Shown here: positions 16,186 to 25,964 of the stretch, one piece after another
Layout: each line of letters starts with the position of its first letter
Numbering within the stretch: the first letter of the stretch is position 1
Source: Martinezella multihospitum
Lineage (GTDB): Bacteria; Pseudomonadota; Alphaproteobacteria; Rhizobiales; Rhizobiaceae
Direction of reading: 5' to 3'
Length of the DNA stretch: 64,000 nt
Assembly (NCBI RefSeq): GCF_900094585.1
Contig: NZ_FMAG01000010.1
Location: forward strand, 62,001-126,000
Translations under genes and position numbers: made by a program
The notes under the pieces: generated by a model
What the model was told of the DNA's origin: nothing
The model's database searches: none
What the model saw: the letters and a program-made list of their open reading frames with translations, nothing else

Positions 16186-18705
16186 ATGAACACGATGGCG
16201 AGATCGCTGAGAGGCAGTCTGTCGAAGGGTTGGGAGATCTTCGCGGATCGCAGTGTTGCGACGCATGTTCCTTTCTATGTCCCGATCGAAAACGGCATCA
16301 TCCGCCTGAAGAATGATTGCCTCGTCTCGACCCTGAAGCTCACCGGCTTTTCCTTCGAGACGGCCGATATCGAAACGATCAACATGTTGCAGCGGCAGCG
16401 CAATGCCGCCTTCCGTGCGATCTCCTCGATCGGCAGCTTCGCACTTTATACCCACGTGATCAGACGCAAGGTTGCGCCGTCGTTGCCATCAGCCTTTGCT
16501 GATCCCTTCATGGAGCGTCTCGATCACGTCTATCAGTCGAGCATCTCGAAGAACGAGATGTTCGTGAACGACACTTATGTCTCGGTGGTCGTGCGCCCCA
16601 TGTTCCGAAAGGGATCCGCGCTCTCCCGCCTCATGGGCGCAGGCGGTACGATCGTGCGGAAGGAACAGTTCCGCGCGATGCGCGACAAGCTGGTCGAAGC
16701 AACCCGAGCACTTGAGAAATCGCTTTCTGTCTATGGGCCAAAGGTCCTCCGCGACGTGCAGCGCGTCCAAGCTGACCTCGGCGAGAACAGAAAAGTCTTC
16801 CGCGATGTCTCTGAAGATATGGTCGTCGACGAAGCTGCGCGAAAAATTTGGTTCTCCGAACAATGCGAGTTCTTCTATACGCTACTGAATGGCGGACGTG
16901 TCCGGCCGATCCGGCTTGGGAACATCCCGATCGATGAGATGCTACCCGCCCGCCGAACGTCGATCGGCAACCGCATCATTCACCTGCAGGGCGACATACC
17001 GGACGACGACCGCTACGCGGCGATGGTCTCCTTGAAGGAATATCCACCGGAGACCGGCGCCGGCATGCTTGACTATATCCTTAAGCTGCCGTTCGAGCTG
17101 GTGCTGACCCAGTCGATGTCCTTTGTCGACGATATGGCGGCGCGCAGCCGGATCGAACGACTGGACCGGCAGATGTCGAAGGCCGACGAAGGTGGCTCGA
17201 GTGTCCAGGCCAATCTCGATATTGCCCGGGACGAACTTGCCCGCAAGCGGGTTGCCTTCACCGAACATCATCTCACGGTGATGCCGGTCGCCAGGACCAC
17301 CGCCCAGCTTGACGATGCCGTGGCGCTGATTGGCAACGAACTCGGCGCGCTCGGCGCCTCCTATGTCCGCGAAGACCTGAATGCGGAGCCGGCCTACTGG
17401 GCGCAACTGCCCGGCAACCAGGCCTATATCGCCCGGCGAGCGCTGATCTCCACGCTGAACTGCGCCGGTTTGAGCAGCTTTCACGCCTATCCCTATGGCA
17501 AACCCGACGGCAACCATTGGGGGCCGGCGATCACGATCTTCGAGACGACGTCAGGCACGCCCTTCTTCTTCAACTTCCATCAAGGCGACGTCGGGCACAC
17601 GACGGTCTTCGGCTCGACCGGATCCGGCAAGACCGTCATCATGGCCTTCCTGATCCTGCAGGCATATCGTGTCAGCCCTCGGCTGAAGACGATCGTCTTC
17701 GACAAGGACCGTGGCCTCGACATCATGGTTCGCGCGGCAGGCGGAACCTACATGTCGCTGGAGCCCGGCCAGCCGTCGGGATGGAATCCGCTGCTGCTCG
17801 ACGACACTGAGGAGAACCGCGTTTTCCTCTATGGGCTCCTGAGCTTCATGCTGAAACCGTCCAGGGAAGGCGAAAGCCTGACTCCGCAGGAAGAAGCGAT
17901 CATTCGCAACGCGATCAAGTCGGTCCTCAAGACGAAGGATAGGTCGTATCGCCGTCTTTCGTCACTGCGGGCGCTGCTCGCTGGTAGCGAGCGGACCGAA
18001 GGCAGCCTGATCGCCCGGCTCGACAAATGGGTCGACAAGGGACCCTACGCCTGGCTCTTCGACAACGCTGCCGACGATCTTGATATCTCGCGACCGATGA
18101 TCGGCTTCGACATGACGTCGATCCTTGATGATCCGACGGTTCGCACAGCGGCCCTTCTCTACATGTTCCACCGCCTGGACGCGATCTACGACGGCAAGGC
18201 GCCGATCATCAATCTGATGGACGAAGCTTGGAAGCTGCTCGATGACGACGAGTTCAAGCGCACCATGAAGGACTATTTCAAGACCATCCGAAAAAGGAAT
18301 GGTCTCGTCATCTTCGGGACGCAGTCGGCCGACGACGTGGTGCGTTCGAGCGTCAGCCGCACGATCATCGAACAGACGTCGACCAACATCTTCTTTGCCA
18401 ATCCTAAGGCTGACGAAAACTCCTACATGGAGCATTTCGGTCTCTCGCGAGCGGAATTCGATTGGGTCAAGAGCGGCGATCCGAGTTCGCGCTTCATGCT
18501 GATCAAGCAGGCAAAGAGCAGCGTGATCGCTCGCGTCGACATGTCCCACATGCCGGAGTTTATCAAGGTGCTTTCGGGCCGCGAGGAGACGGTGCGCGAG
18601 GTCGAGATACTGCTCGACGAGTATGGTGACGATCCTAAGAACTGGCTCTCGAAATTCTGCGACTGGGATGGGGCGACGGTCGATGAAGCACGCAAAGCAC
18701 CTTGA
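16186..18705 (+). CDS. virB4: VirB4 ATPase
   Basis: An 839-residue VirB4/CagE ATPase of normal length. Walker A (FGSTGSGKTV) lies near residue 474, and Walker B (INLMDEAWKLL) near 673, followed by the FGTQSADDVVRS region characteristic of VirB4. The N-terminal third is the VirB4 membrane-associated domain. It powers pilus biogenesis and substrate transfer at the inner membrane. The 3' end overlaps the second transglycosylase gene by 23 bases. Confidence 0.96.
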   Translation: MNTMARSLRGSLSKGWEIFADRSVATHVPFYVPIENGIIRLKNDCLVSTLKLTGFSFETADIETINMLQRQRNAAFRAISSIGSFALYTHVIRRKVAPSLPSAFADPFMERLDHVYQSSISKNEMFVNDTYVSVVVRPMFRKGSALSRLMGAGGTIVRKEQFRAMRDKLVEATRALEKSLSVYGPKVLRDVQRVQADLGENRKVFRDVSEDMVVDEAARKIWFSEQCEFFYTLLNGGRVRPIRLGNIPIDEMLPARRTSIGNRIIHLQGDIPDDDRYAAMVSLKEYPPETGAGMLDYILKLPFELVLTQSMSFVDDMAARSRIERLDRQMSKADEGGSSVQANLDIARDELARKRVAFTEHHLTVMPVARTTAQLDDAVALIGNELGALGASYVREDLNAEPAYWAQLPGNQAYIARRALISTLNCAGLSSFHAYPYGKPDGNHWGPAITIFETTSGTPFFFNFHQGDVGHTTVFGSTGSGKTVIMAFLILQAYRVSPRLKTIVFDKDRGLDIMVRAAGGTYMSLEPGQPSGWNPLLLDDTEENRVFLYGLLSFMLKPSREGESLTPQEEAIIRNAIKSVLKTKDRSYRRLSSLRALLAGSERTEGSLIARLDKWVDKGPYAWLFDNAADDLDISRPMIGFDMTSILDDPTVRTAALLYMFHRLDAIYDGKAPIINLMDEAWKLLDDDEFKRTMKDYFKTIRKRNGLVIFGTQSADDVVRSSVSRTIIEQTSTNIFFANPKADENSYMEHFGLSRAEFDWVKSGDPSSRFMLIKQAKSSVIARVDMSHMPEFIKVLSGREETVREVEILLDEYGDDPKNWLSKFCDWDGATVDEARKAP

Positions 18706-19855
18706 GGGAGCCGCGGCCGGCGTGTTGGCCTTGGCGCTGGTCTTTCCCGTTGGCACAGGTCATGCCCAGGTGCCGGTCATCGACCAGGCCCGCCAGAAGA
18801 TCCAGGAGGCGACCGAGAACTGGTATCAATCCTATCAGGCGGATACGCGCAAGGTCAAAGGCGCCTCGGGCGGAACGACCGATAGCGTCGCACCTGGTCA
18901 GGGCTCTGGCGCGCCGGCCGATTGCTCGGCCGACGGCATGGGGGGAGCAACCGCGCCCGCAGCGCCATCGTCTCGCACGCCAAGCCAGCAGGAAGTCGCC
19001 AGCATGGTGCAACAGGAGGCGATCCGGCAGGGCGTCGATCCAAATTTTGCGATGGCGATCGCCGAGCAGGAGTCGCGCTTCCGCCAGTCGGCGCGCTCCG
19101 CGGTCGGTGCCACCGGTGTCATGCAGCTGATGCCGGGCACCGCCGCACAGCTCGGCGTCAACCCCTATGACACGCGTGACAATATTCGCGGCGGCGTCAA
19201 ATACATCAAGCAGCTCCAGGGAATATTCGGTAACCGCTATGATCTAATCGCCGCCGGCTACAATGCCGGGCCGTATCGGCAGTCGTTGCAGAACGGTCAG
19301 ATCCCCAACATCCCCGAGACGCAGGACTACGTCAAAAAGGTCTCCGCCTACTATGCCCGTAACAAGGCCCAGAACGGTGATAATTCTCCAGCGGAGGCTA
19401 ATGCCGAGCCGGAAACTGCGAGCTCTGCAAACGGCTGCGGCGAGCAGCTGAAGAAGGCGGTCGACCGAAACACGCAGGCACAGATCGAACGCGGTTCGGT
19501 TTGGAACGAACTGCTTGGCAAATCGCTCGCTGCGAACCAGCAGCACCTGCAGCGGCTTCAGTCCGGCCTGCAATCCTCGTCGGCAAGCCTTCGTGGCACT
19601 GGTGGCGGAAATTCGAAAGACCATGACGGCTCGCTTGTCATGGCTGAGATCCGGTGCCCGACCAATATCATCGATACAGGCGGCACCCGTTGCTTCGCTG
19701 TCCCGTCCAACGCCACCACCGAACAGATCCAGCACTGGCTGTCCGACCTGCAGGATGAGGCACGTGCAAATGGCGCGGTCGCGACATTCACGGCATTGCA
19801 GGACCCGGCACTTGGCCTCGTCACGGTGGTCGATTCCAGGCCGACGGCAAATTAG
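18683..19855 (+). CDS. Second lytic transglycosylase of the virB operon
   Basis: A 390-residue exported protein. The start at 18683 gives a clean signal peptide ending GHA-QVP; an alternative ATG lies 14 bases upstream. An SLT domain occupies about residues 105-225: EQESRFRQSA near 128 with the catalytic Glu, then GATGVMQLMPGTA and AAGYNAGP. N-terminal (VIDQARQKIQEATENW) and C-terminal cysteine-bearing regions are extra. It lies where many systems carry only virB5. A second wall-degrading enzyme in the same operon is unusual; division of labour with the VirB1-like protein is inference. Confidence 0.88.
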   Translation: MKHAKHLEGAAAGVLALALVFPVGTGHAQVPVIDQARQKIQEATENWYQSYQADTRKVKGASGGTTDSVAPGQGSGAPADCSADGMGGATAPAAPSSRTPSQQEVASMVQQEAIRQGVDPNFAMAIAEQESRFRQSARSAVGATGVMQLMPGTAAQLGVNPYDTRDNIRGGVKYIKQLQGIFGNRYDLIAAGYNAGPYRQSLQNGQIPNIPETQDYVKKVSAYYARNKAQNGDNSPAEANAEPETASSANGCGEQLKKAVDRNTQAQIERGSVWNELLGKSLAANQQHLQRLQSGLQSSSASLRGTGGGNSKDHDGSLVMAEIRCPTNIIDTGGTRCFAVPSNATTEQIQHWLSDLQDEARANGAVATFTALQDPALGLVTVVDSRPTAN

Positions 19856-19874
19856 CACAGGAAAGGTTATGCAA

Positions 19875-20666
19875 ATGAAAACAGCAATGATCGCAGCGGC
19901 GCTTTCCATCGTTTCCGTCGCTCAGGCCTATGCACAGGTCCCCGTCAAGGACTCGGAAAACATCTCGATCAGCGAAGAGATCAAACGGCTTTCTTCGGAG
20001 ATCCAGCAGGACACGTCAGTCGTCAAGGACAACACCACAAAGACCTTGGCGGCGATCACTGGCGACCGAACGCAGGATGCGAGCCAGTTTGCCAAGCTTG
20101 CGACCGGCAATGGCTTCACCATGGGACAGGCGCCGGATTTCAGCACTGTGCTATCGAGCAACGCAGCCGTGTTCGGCGGTATTAACGGTCAGTTCCAGAA
20201 TACCGCGGCCAAACTGATCAATGGCCTCAACCTCGTGAAGATGGTGGTCGATACCGTCAAGGGCGGTGAGCTCTCCGGCGCCAATCAGGCCTATTCGCAA
20301 GGGATCAATGCGCTGACGACGCTAACTGCGCTGACCGACGCGATGAACAGCGCCACCAAGGACCGGCAGAACTCGTTCATGCAGGCCACCCAGCAGATTG
20401 GAACGGCGAAGGATCTGAAAGGGGCGCTGGAGCAAAACACCCAAATGGTGCTGCAGGGCAATCAGACTGCCAACGAAGCCGTCGGCTCGCTCAACAACCA
20501 GGTCATGCTGCTGAACCAGCAGTATAAGGCCGCCCTTGCAACCTCGTCGCAGAACCTCAAGACCTTCGCTCCGCTTCCCGACAGCGTCATGCGAGACGGT
20601 GGCACGCAGCCGCAGGGGACGTCCGTTCGCGATCAGCTGAAAGCATTCGAGGATCAGAACCAGTGA
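19875..20666 (+). CDS. virB5: VirB5 minor pilin / adhesin
   Basis: A 263-residue secreted protein. Spacing from AGGAAAGG favours the ATG at 19875 over that at 19869. The signal peptide ends AYA-QVP. The mature protein is almost wholly helical with Gln/Asn/Ala-rich segments (NQAYSQGINALTTLTALTDAM, QNTQMVLQGNQTANEAV), characteristic of the VirB5/TrbJ family that caps the pilus tip. It overlaps the next gene by four bases (GTGA). Confidence 0.85.
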   Translation: MKTAMIAAALSIVSVAQAYAQVPVKDSENISISEEIKRLSSEIQQDTSVVKDNTTKTLAAITGDRTQDASQFAKLATGNGFTMGQAPDFSTVLSSNAAVFGGINGQFQNTAAKLINGLNLVKMVVDTVKGGELSGANQAYSQGINALTTLTALTDAMNSATKDRQNSFMQATQQIGTAKDLKGALEQNTQMVLQGNQTANEAVGSLNNQVMLLNQQYKAALATSSQNLKTFAPLPDSVMRDGGTQPQGTSVRDQLKAFEDQNQ

Positions 20667-20905
20667 GGGCGGTTCTGGTCTTGGGGTTGAGCGCTGCAGT
20701 GCTTGCCGGTTGCGCTGGAAAATATGAGCAGCTTGCGAAATGCTCGGCCGACGAAAACCCGGTTCCGGCTCTTGGCCTCGTATCCGAACCTTCCGCTACG
20801 GCCGCTGAGAATGTGCTCGCAGGCGCCGTCAAAGACGATTGCGGTCCTATGCGACCGGTCAACAATTTCCAGGATGAGACATGGATCCCGTCAGCTACGC
20901 GATAA
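20663..20905 (+). CDS. Small lipoprotein (VirB7 or entry-exclusion type)
   Basis: An 80-residue protein with start GTG overlapping the virB5 stop. The signal MRAVLVLGLSAAVLAGC gives a clear lipobox with Cys17; two or three more cysteines follow. Small lipoproteins at this position in T4SS operons are either VirB7 (outer-membrane core) or Eex entry-exclusion proteins. No separate virB7 is seen between virB6 and virB8, so a VirB7 role is attractive, but sequence alone does not decide. It overlaps virB6 by 25 bases. Confidence 0.72.
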   Translation: MRAVLVLGLSAAVLAGCAGKYEQLAKCSADENPVPALGLVSEPSATAAENVLAGAVKDDCGPMRPVNNFQDETWIPSATR

Positions 20906-21954
20906 ACTTCTATGGCGATGCGCTCCGATATTTCGACAAGATCAATGAGGCGTCGCTGGAACGGGCCTGGGGGCTGTTTGCCGAAAACAGAAACCTCGTT
21001 TCCGGCGTCCTGGCGATCTTCCTGACCCTCTATTTCCTCTGGGGCGCGCTCGGGCTATCGAGCGTTTCCCTTCAGGACATGGCGATCACCGCCTTCAAGA
21101 TCACGCTCGCCTATACACTCATCATGTCCTGGGCGCTCTTCTACGACAATATTGGCCAGTTCGTGCTGTCGGCGCCGCAGGATCTCGGATCGGCCATATC
21201 CTCGGCGATGGGCGGTCAATCGGCGGGAGCCGATATCGCCCAGCAAGTCGCGAGCATGGCGCGAAAGGTCTACGACTTTGCCATGCAGCTCTTCAATTCC
21301 TACGAATCCGGGTGGCTGCCGAATGTGACCGGCGCCGTGGTTGTCTTCATCGTACTGGTGTTCGGCCTCCTGCCGATGCTGCTGATCCTCACCGGCGTCA
21401 CGCTCTTTGCCAAGATGATCACCGCCGTCATGTTGGCAATCGGTCCGATCGCCATCCTCTGCTATTTCTTCGGCATCAGTCGCTTTGTCTTCGACGCCTG
21501 GGTGAGGGGCGTTGCCTACGGCATGTTCATGCTGCTCTTCACCTACATCATGGCCGGTCTGTCCTTCGGTTTTCTCATCGGCATGATGGACACGATCAAC
21601 GGTGACATGGCGACCAAAGAGAATGCACTGGCGATCGTGCTCGCCATGGTGCTCTACCTCGCGCTGATCTCCTATTTCATTTTCCAGGTGCCGGATTTCG
21701 CGCGGAGCTTTGCCTACGGGGCAGCCTTCTCTGGCGTCCCGGGCGGGGGCGGCGTGGACACCGCCTACTATACCGCACGCCGGCGCCTCTCTTCGAGCAC
21801 TTCCCGCGCCGGGCAGGCCACGGCCATAGCACTCAGCACGCTGGTCGGACCGAGGGGCGCCGTCACTGCTGCAGCGCTTGCGGGCCGCAGCAGTGTCGCT
21901 GGCGTCGGTGCGCTTGGTCGGATGCTCACCAATCGTCGGCGCAACAGCGAATGA
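20881..21954 (+). CDS. virB6: VirB6 polytopic membrane protein
   Basis: A 357-residue protein with at least five to six hydrophobic helices (for example LAIFLTLYFLWGALGLS, AVVVFIVLVFGLLPMLLIL, ITAVMLAIGPIAILCYFF, AIVLAMVLYLALISYFIF). The conserved VirB6 segment around LAIGPIAILCYFFGISRFVFDAWVRG is present. It forms part of the inner-membrane channel. The C-terminal tail is glycine- and serine-rich, then basic. Downstream is a 55-base gap with a weak ribosome binding site before virB8. Confidence 0.93.
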   Translation: MDPVSYAINFYGDALRYFDKINEASLERAWGLFAENRNLVSGVLAIFLTLYFLWGALGLSSVSLQDMAITAFKITLAYTLIMSWALFYDNIGQFVLSAPQDLGSAISSAMGGQSAGADIAQQVASMARKVYDFAMQLFNSYESGWLPNVTGAVVVFIVLVFGLLPMLLILTGVTLFAKMITAVMLAIGPIAILCYFFGISRFVFDAWVRGVAYGMFMLLFTYIMAGLSFGFLIGMMDTINGDMATKENALAIVLAMVLYLALISYFIFQVPDFARSFAYGAAFSGVPGGGGVDTAYYTARRRLSSSTSRAGQATAIALSTLVGPRGAVTAAALAGRSSVAGVGALGRMLTNRRRNSE

Positions 21955-22009
21955 CGCGGAGGCGGCAAGGATCACCGATTTTACTCATTGCGACTTCGAG
22001 GTTTGAAAC

Positions 22010-22744
22010 TTGGCATTGTTCAAAAGGCAATTAAAGGCGGCGCCGGCCGATCGCGCGCCGGGACCACAAGAGATCTACGATCAGCACCTCTCCTGGGGCG
22101 AGAAGAACCGGTCGCTGCGGACGCTGATCGGTCTCATCCTGCTCGTCTTTGCGGTAGCGGGATGGATGGTTGCCGGCGTCCTGTCCTTTTCTGTCGCGCA
22201 GCTCTTTCCGCTTGTTCGTACCGAGGTCGTGCCGCTCATTGTCGACAGGAACACCGGCTACATGGAGACGGTGACCACACTCGACAAGGACCGGTCGAAC
22301 GTTTCGGAAATCCAGGCCGTCCGCGCCTCGTTCGTCGGTAACTACGTCATACGTCGTGAAACCTATGATCCCCGCTATCTGTCGGAGAACTTCGACATGA
22401 TCGCTCTTTGGTCGGACCCGGATTCCGCGGCCTTCAAGGACTATTCGGAGTGGATGAACCCTTCTAATCCAAGAGGTCCGGTTAAGACCATGGGAACGAC
22501 GGGCGAGATCCGACCCGAAATCCTGTCCGTCAATCCGCTCAATGCGACCACGATGTCGGTGCGCTTCGAGACCCGGGAACGGCGCCGCGGCGGCGATGTC
22601 GTCAATCGCTGGTCGGCGACAATCCGCTACCGCCAGATCAATCTCCCCGCCAGCAACCGGGTCCGGCTTTATAACCCCCTCGGCTTTGTCGTCACCGAAT
22701 ACGTCAAGGTTCCCGAGACGATGCCTTCGGGGCTCACCCCATGA
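22010..22744 (+). CDS. virB8: VirB8 bitopic assembly factor
   Basis: A 244-residue protein that seems to start with TTG at 22010 (GAGG nearby). It has a short cytosolic N-terminus, one membrane helix (TLIGLILLVFAVAGWMVAGVLSFSVAQLFPL) and a periplasmic NTF2-like domain (ETYDPRYLSENFDMIALWS, then VRFETRERRRGG). VirB8 nucleates assembly of the core complex. It overlaps virB9 by four bases (ATGA). Confidence 0.92.
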   Translation: MALFKRQLKAAPADRAPGPQEIYDQHLSWGEKNRSLRTLIGLILLVFAVAGWMVAGVLSFSVAQLFPLVRTEVVPLIVDRNTGYMETVTTLDKDRSNVSEIQAVRASFVGNYVIRRETYDPRYLSENFDMIALWSDPDSAAFKDYSEWMNPSNPRGPVKTMGTTGEIRPEILSVNPLNATTMSVRFETRERRRGGDVVNRWSATIRYRQINLPASNRVRLYNPLGFVVTEYVKVPETMPSGLTP

Positions 22745-23574
22745 GGCGGGTGAGGGTCGGAATAATGCTGTCACTGCTGCTGACGGCCTCTTCGGTTCAT
22801 GCGGAATTGACTGCCCGGCCCGGCAGGCTCGATCCGCGCGTACGCACCTTGCCCTATTCTGCCGAACAGGTCTTCGTCGTCACCGGGACTTACGGAATGG
22901 TGACGACGATCCTCTTCGGTGCCGACGAAGAGGTTACCCAGGTGGTCGCAGGTGACACGGTTTCCTGGCAGATCCTGACATCGGCCGACCGGCGCTCACT
23001 CACCCTGAAGCCGATGGAAAAAGACGCGCCGACAAACCTCTCCGTGGTGACGACGAAACGAACCTATTCGTTTGATCTTGAGGTCAATGACAGCAAGTCC
23101 ATCCAGAACCAGACCTTCAAGCTGCGCTTCATTTATCCCGAAGACGCCGGGTTGAAGGGCACGGCCGAAATGTGGAAGCAGGCGCAGGATGCAGAGCGCA
23201 ATCCCAACATCAAGAATATCCGCCGCGACAAGGTCAATTACGACTATGGCTTCAAGGGCAGCGATGCCGCCAAGCCCTTATGGGTGTTCGATGACGGGTT
23301 GAAGACCTTCATGAAGTTCACCGGGGACGTGCCGGCGATCTTCATCGTCGATAACAAGCGGCGAGAGAGCCTCGTCAATTATCGCCGTGAGGCCGACTAC
23401 ATCGTCATCGACACGGTCTCGCGGCAGTGGACGCTTCGTTACGGTACCGAGAACGAGACCTGCCTGTTCAATCTCAGGACCGCTCCCGCCGATGTGCCGG
23501 CGCCGATCGAGGGTGCTGTGGCGCCGAAGCGGCTCGGCTCGTCAAGTGCTGGCTCACCATCAAAATCACGATAG
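22741..23574 (+). CDS. virB9: VirB9 core-complex protein
   Basis: A 277-residue secreted protein with a signal ending SVHA-ELT. It has the VirB9/CagX/TrbG pattern: N-terminal DPRVRTLPYSAEQVFVVTG, and a C-terminal domain with NYDYGFKGSDAAKPLWVFDDGLKTFMKF and VNYRREADYIVIDTVSRQWTLRYG. It lines the outer-membrane core of the channel with VirB7 and VirB10. Gene order and overlap with virB8 are canonical. Confidence 0.95.
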   Translation: MRRVRVGIMLSLLLTASSVHAELTARPGRLDPRVRTLPYSAEQVFVVTGTYGMVTTILFGADEEVTQVVAGDTVSWQILTSADRRSLTLKPMEKDAPTNLSVVTTKRTYSFDLEVNDSKSIQNQTFKLRFIYPEDAGLKGTAEMWKQAQDAERNPNIKNIRRDKVNYDYGFKGSDAAKPLWVFDDGLKTFMKFTGDVPAIFIVDNKRRESLVNYRREADYIVIDTVSRQWTLRYGTENETCLFNLRTAPADVPAPIEGAVAPKRLGSSSAGSPSKSR

Positions 23575-23583
23575 GGAGGCACG

Positions 23584-24918
23584 ATGTCTGATCCGAACTA
23601 TCATTCGATAGACAATGACACTGCCATCGGCGGTCAGGTAAGGCGCTCCGGGGTTGGGTTGATGCGGCCGATCGCCGTGGTGGCGGCGATCGCCGGCGTT
23701 GGTGTCGTCCTTTATTTCCTTCTCTCCGGCGGCGAGCGGGAACCCGCGGTCGACAATACGCCGCATGAAGAGTTCCGCCCGGTGCAGGCGCCAAGAAACG
23801 AGGGCTTCAATCCGCCAGCGCCGCCGCCTTTGCCGACGGTGCAGGTGCCGGAGGCACCACCTCCTCCGCCACCCCCGCCACCGGCGCCCGTCATCCCGGC
23901 CCCGGCCCAGGTCGCGCCGCCGGTCGATGTCGATTGCTCGAGGGGAAAAAATCCTGACGATCCCAAATGCATTGAGCTTGCGAGGCAGGCTAAGCTGCTT
24001 GAACGCGTGCGCTCCACCGCTGTCGTTTTCGATCAATCGGAACGCGCAGGCGGGGCCGTAAGCGCGTCGTCAGACGCCACGGGAGCCGGCTTGTTCGGCG
24101 CGAACGGCTCAACGGCCACGGCCGGCGCACCGTCTGACTCGGGCGGTGCTGTCGATGGCGATCGAGCCTTCCTGAAGGCCATGGGAGGGCAGGGGGTACA
24201 GGTGTCGGTAGCCGCCGAGAACCGCCGTATCGATGCCTGGATCCCACAGGGGACGATGATCCGCGGCACATTGGAGACGGCAATCAATTCCGACCTCGCC
24301 GGCATGGTGAAAGCGATTGTCCGCGAGGATGTCTACTCCTTCGACGGCCGGCGCATCCTGATACCGGCCGGCTCCTCGCTGATCGGCGATTATAAATCCG
24401 GTGTTGAACGCGGGCAGGAGCGCCTGTTCATCGTCTGGACGCGGATGATCCGTGGCGACGGCGTTTCGGTCCAACTCGGCTCTTATGGCACGGATCGTCT
24501 CGGCCGCTCCGGCATGACAGGGGTCGTCGACCGGAAATATTGGGAACGGTTCGGCCCGCCGGCGCTGATGACGATGATCGGCGGGGTCACGCAATATATT
24601 GCTCAGCTTGGTCAGAAACAGGATCGAAATATCACGATCGTCAATACAGACGGAACCGTGACCAGCATCCCCCAGGATAACGGCACGACCTCGCAGGATC
24701 GGGCGCGCGAGATCGCCGCCGAGACGATCGCATCAGGGATCCAGCAACTTGCAACCGAAGCCTTCCAGGACACCCGCAACATCCGGCCGACGATCCATAT
24801 CGCCCAAGGCTCCGACATCACCGTCTTCGTCACCCGGGACCTTGATTTCTCGGATCTTTATCCGGACCCGGTGCGTGAGGAGTTCGACCGCCTGCGCCGA
24901 AAGAGGGCCGGAAAATGA
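23584..24918 (+). CDS. virB10: VirB10 core-complex protein
   Basis: A 444-residue protein with a cytosolic N-terminus, one membrane helix (PIAVVAAIAGVGVVLYFLLSG), a proline-rich periplasmic spacer, and the C-terminal TrbI/VirB10 beta-barrel domain (IPQGTMIRGTLETAINSDLAGMVKAIVREDVY, ILIPAGSSLIGDY). VirB10 spans both membranes and relays energy to the channel. It overlaps the virB11 start by four bases. Confidence 0.96.
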   Translation: MSDPNYHSIDNDTAIGGQVRRSGVGLMRPIAVVAAIAGVGVVLYFLLSGGEREPAVDNTPHEEFRPVQAPRNEGFNPPAPPPLPTVQVPEAPPPPPPPPPAPVIPAPAQVAPPVDVDCSRGKNPDDPKCIELARQAKLLERVRSTAVVFDQSERAGGAVSASSDATGAGLFGANGSTATAGAPSDSGGAVDGDRAFLKAMGGQGVQVSVAAENRRIDAWIPQGTMIRGTLETAINSDLAGMVKAIVREDVYSFDGRRILIPAGSSLIGDYKSGVERGQERLFIVWTRMIRGDGVSVQLGSYGTDRLGRSGMTGVVDRKYWERFGPPALMTMIGGVTQYIAQLGQKQDRNITIVNTDGTVTSIPQDNGTTSQDRAREIAAETIASGIQQLATEAFQDTRNIRPTIHIAQGSDITVFVTRDLDFSDLYPDPVREEFDRLRRKRAGK

Positions 24919-25964
24919 ACGCGCATCCATCAATCTCAGCCGAACAGCATTTTCTCTCCGAGGCGCTCGAACCCATCAGGCAGTTTCTCAACGATCCCGC
25001 TGTGGTGGAGATTTCATGCCAGCGCACCAACGAAATTTGGCTCGAGCGGATCGGCCAGCTCAGCATGATCAGGCAAGAGGTCGATGGGCTCGATCAGGAG
25101 GCGATCCGCCATATGGCGTCGCGCGCGGCCTCGTTCACGAAGCAGACGATCAATGCTGAGAATCCGCTGCTGTCGGCAACGCTCACCAACGGCGAGCGCG
25201 TCCAGTTCGTGCTCAACCCAACCTCCGCCACCGGGCATGCTTTTTCGATCCGCAAGCAATTCATCCGGCGCTTCGATCTCGATGACTATGAGAAAGCAGG
25301 CGCCTTCCGCTTCACCAAGGTAACAGGTGACGACTATATCGATGACGTCGATATTGAATTGTCGCGCCTGCTGAGGGCGGGACAGACGCGTGCGTTTCTG
25401 CAGCTCGCGGCGATCAACCATCGCAGCATGCTGATCTCCGGTGGCACCTCCACCGGCAAGACGACCTTCCTCAATACGATGCTGACGGCGATCCCCGACC
25501 ATGAGCGCTTCATTCTCATGCAGGATACCGCCGAGCTGGAACCGCGCCAGGAAAACGTCGTCTCGCTGCTGGTCTCGAAGGGCGCCCAAGGCGAGGCGCG
25601 GGTGACGATGACGGACCTTCTGGCTTGCGCACTGCGTCTCAGGCCAGACCGGATCTTCATGGGTGAGCTTCGCGGCGACGAGGCATTCGACTTCCTGAAT
25701 GCGATCAACACCGGGCATCCGGGATCGATGTCGACCATCCACGCGAACTCGCCGCATCACGCCTTCAATCGGCTCTCGACGTTGGTGCTGAACAGTAACG
25801 TCCGCATGGAGCGCGACGATATCATCCGCTACATCCGCTCGATCATCCCGATCGTGGTTCAGTTGAAGAAGAGCGATGCCGCCGGCGGCCGCGGTGTCAG
25901 CGAGATCTATTTTGCCGACGAGGTGGACGAAGATGGCAAGCGTATCCACGGACGCAGAGGCTGA
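24915..25964 (+). CDS. virB11: VirB11 ATPase
   Basis: A 349-residue hexameric secretion ATPase. Walker A GGTSTGKTTF near residue 174, the Asp box MQDTAELE, Walker B-like RIFMGELRGDEAFDFL, and the His box TGHPGSMSTIHANS are all present and intact. It switches the system between pilus assembly and DNA transfer at the inner membrane. It overlaps virD4 by 32 bases. Confidence 0.96.
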   Translation: MNAHPSISAEQHFLSEALEPIRQFLNDPAVVEISCQRTNEIWLERIGQLSMIRQEVDGLDQEAIRHMASRAASFTKQTINAENPLLSATLTNGERVQFVLNPTSATGHAFSIRKQFIRRFDLDDYEKAGAFRFTKVTGDDYIDDVDIELSRLLRAGQTRAFLQLAAINHRSMLISGGTSTGKTTFLNTMLTAIPDHERFILMQDTAELEPRQENVVSLLVSKGAQGEARVTMTDLLACALRLRPDRIFMGELRGDEAFDFLNAINTGHPGSMSTIHANSPHHAFNRLSTLVLNSNVRMERDDIIRYIRSIIPIVVQLKKSDAAGGRGVSEIYFADEVDEDGKRIHGRRG

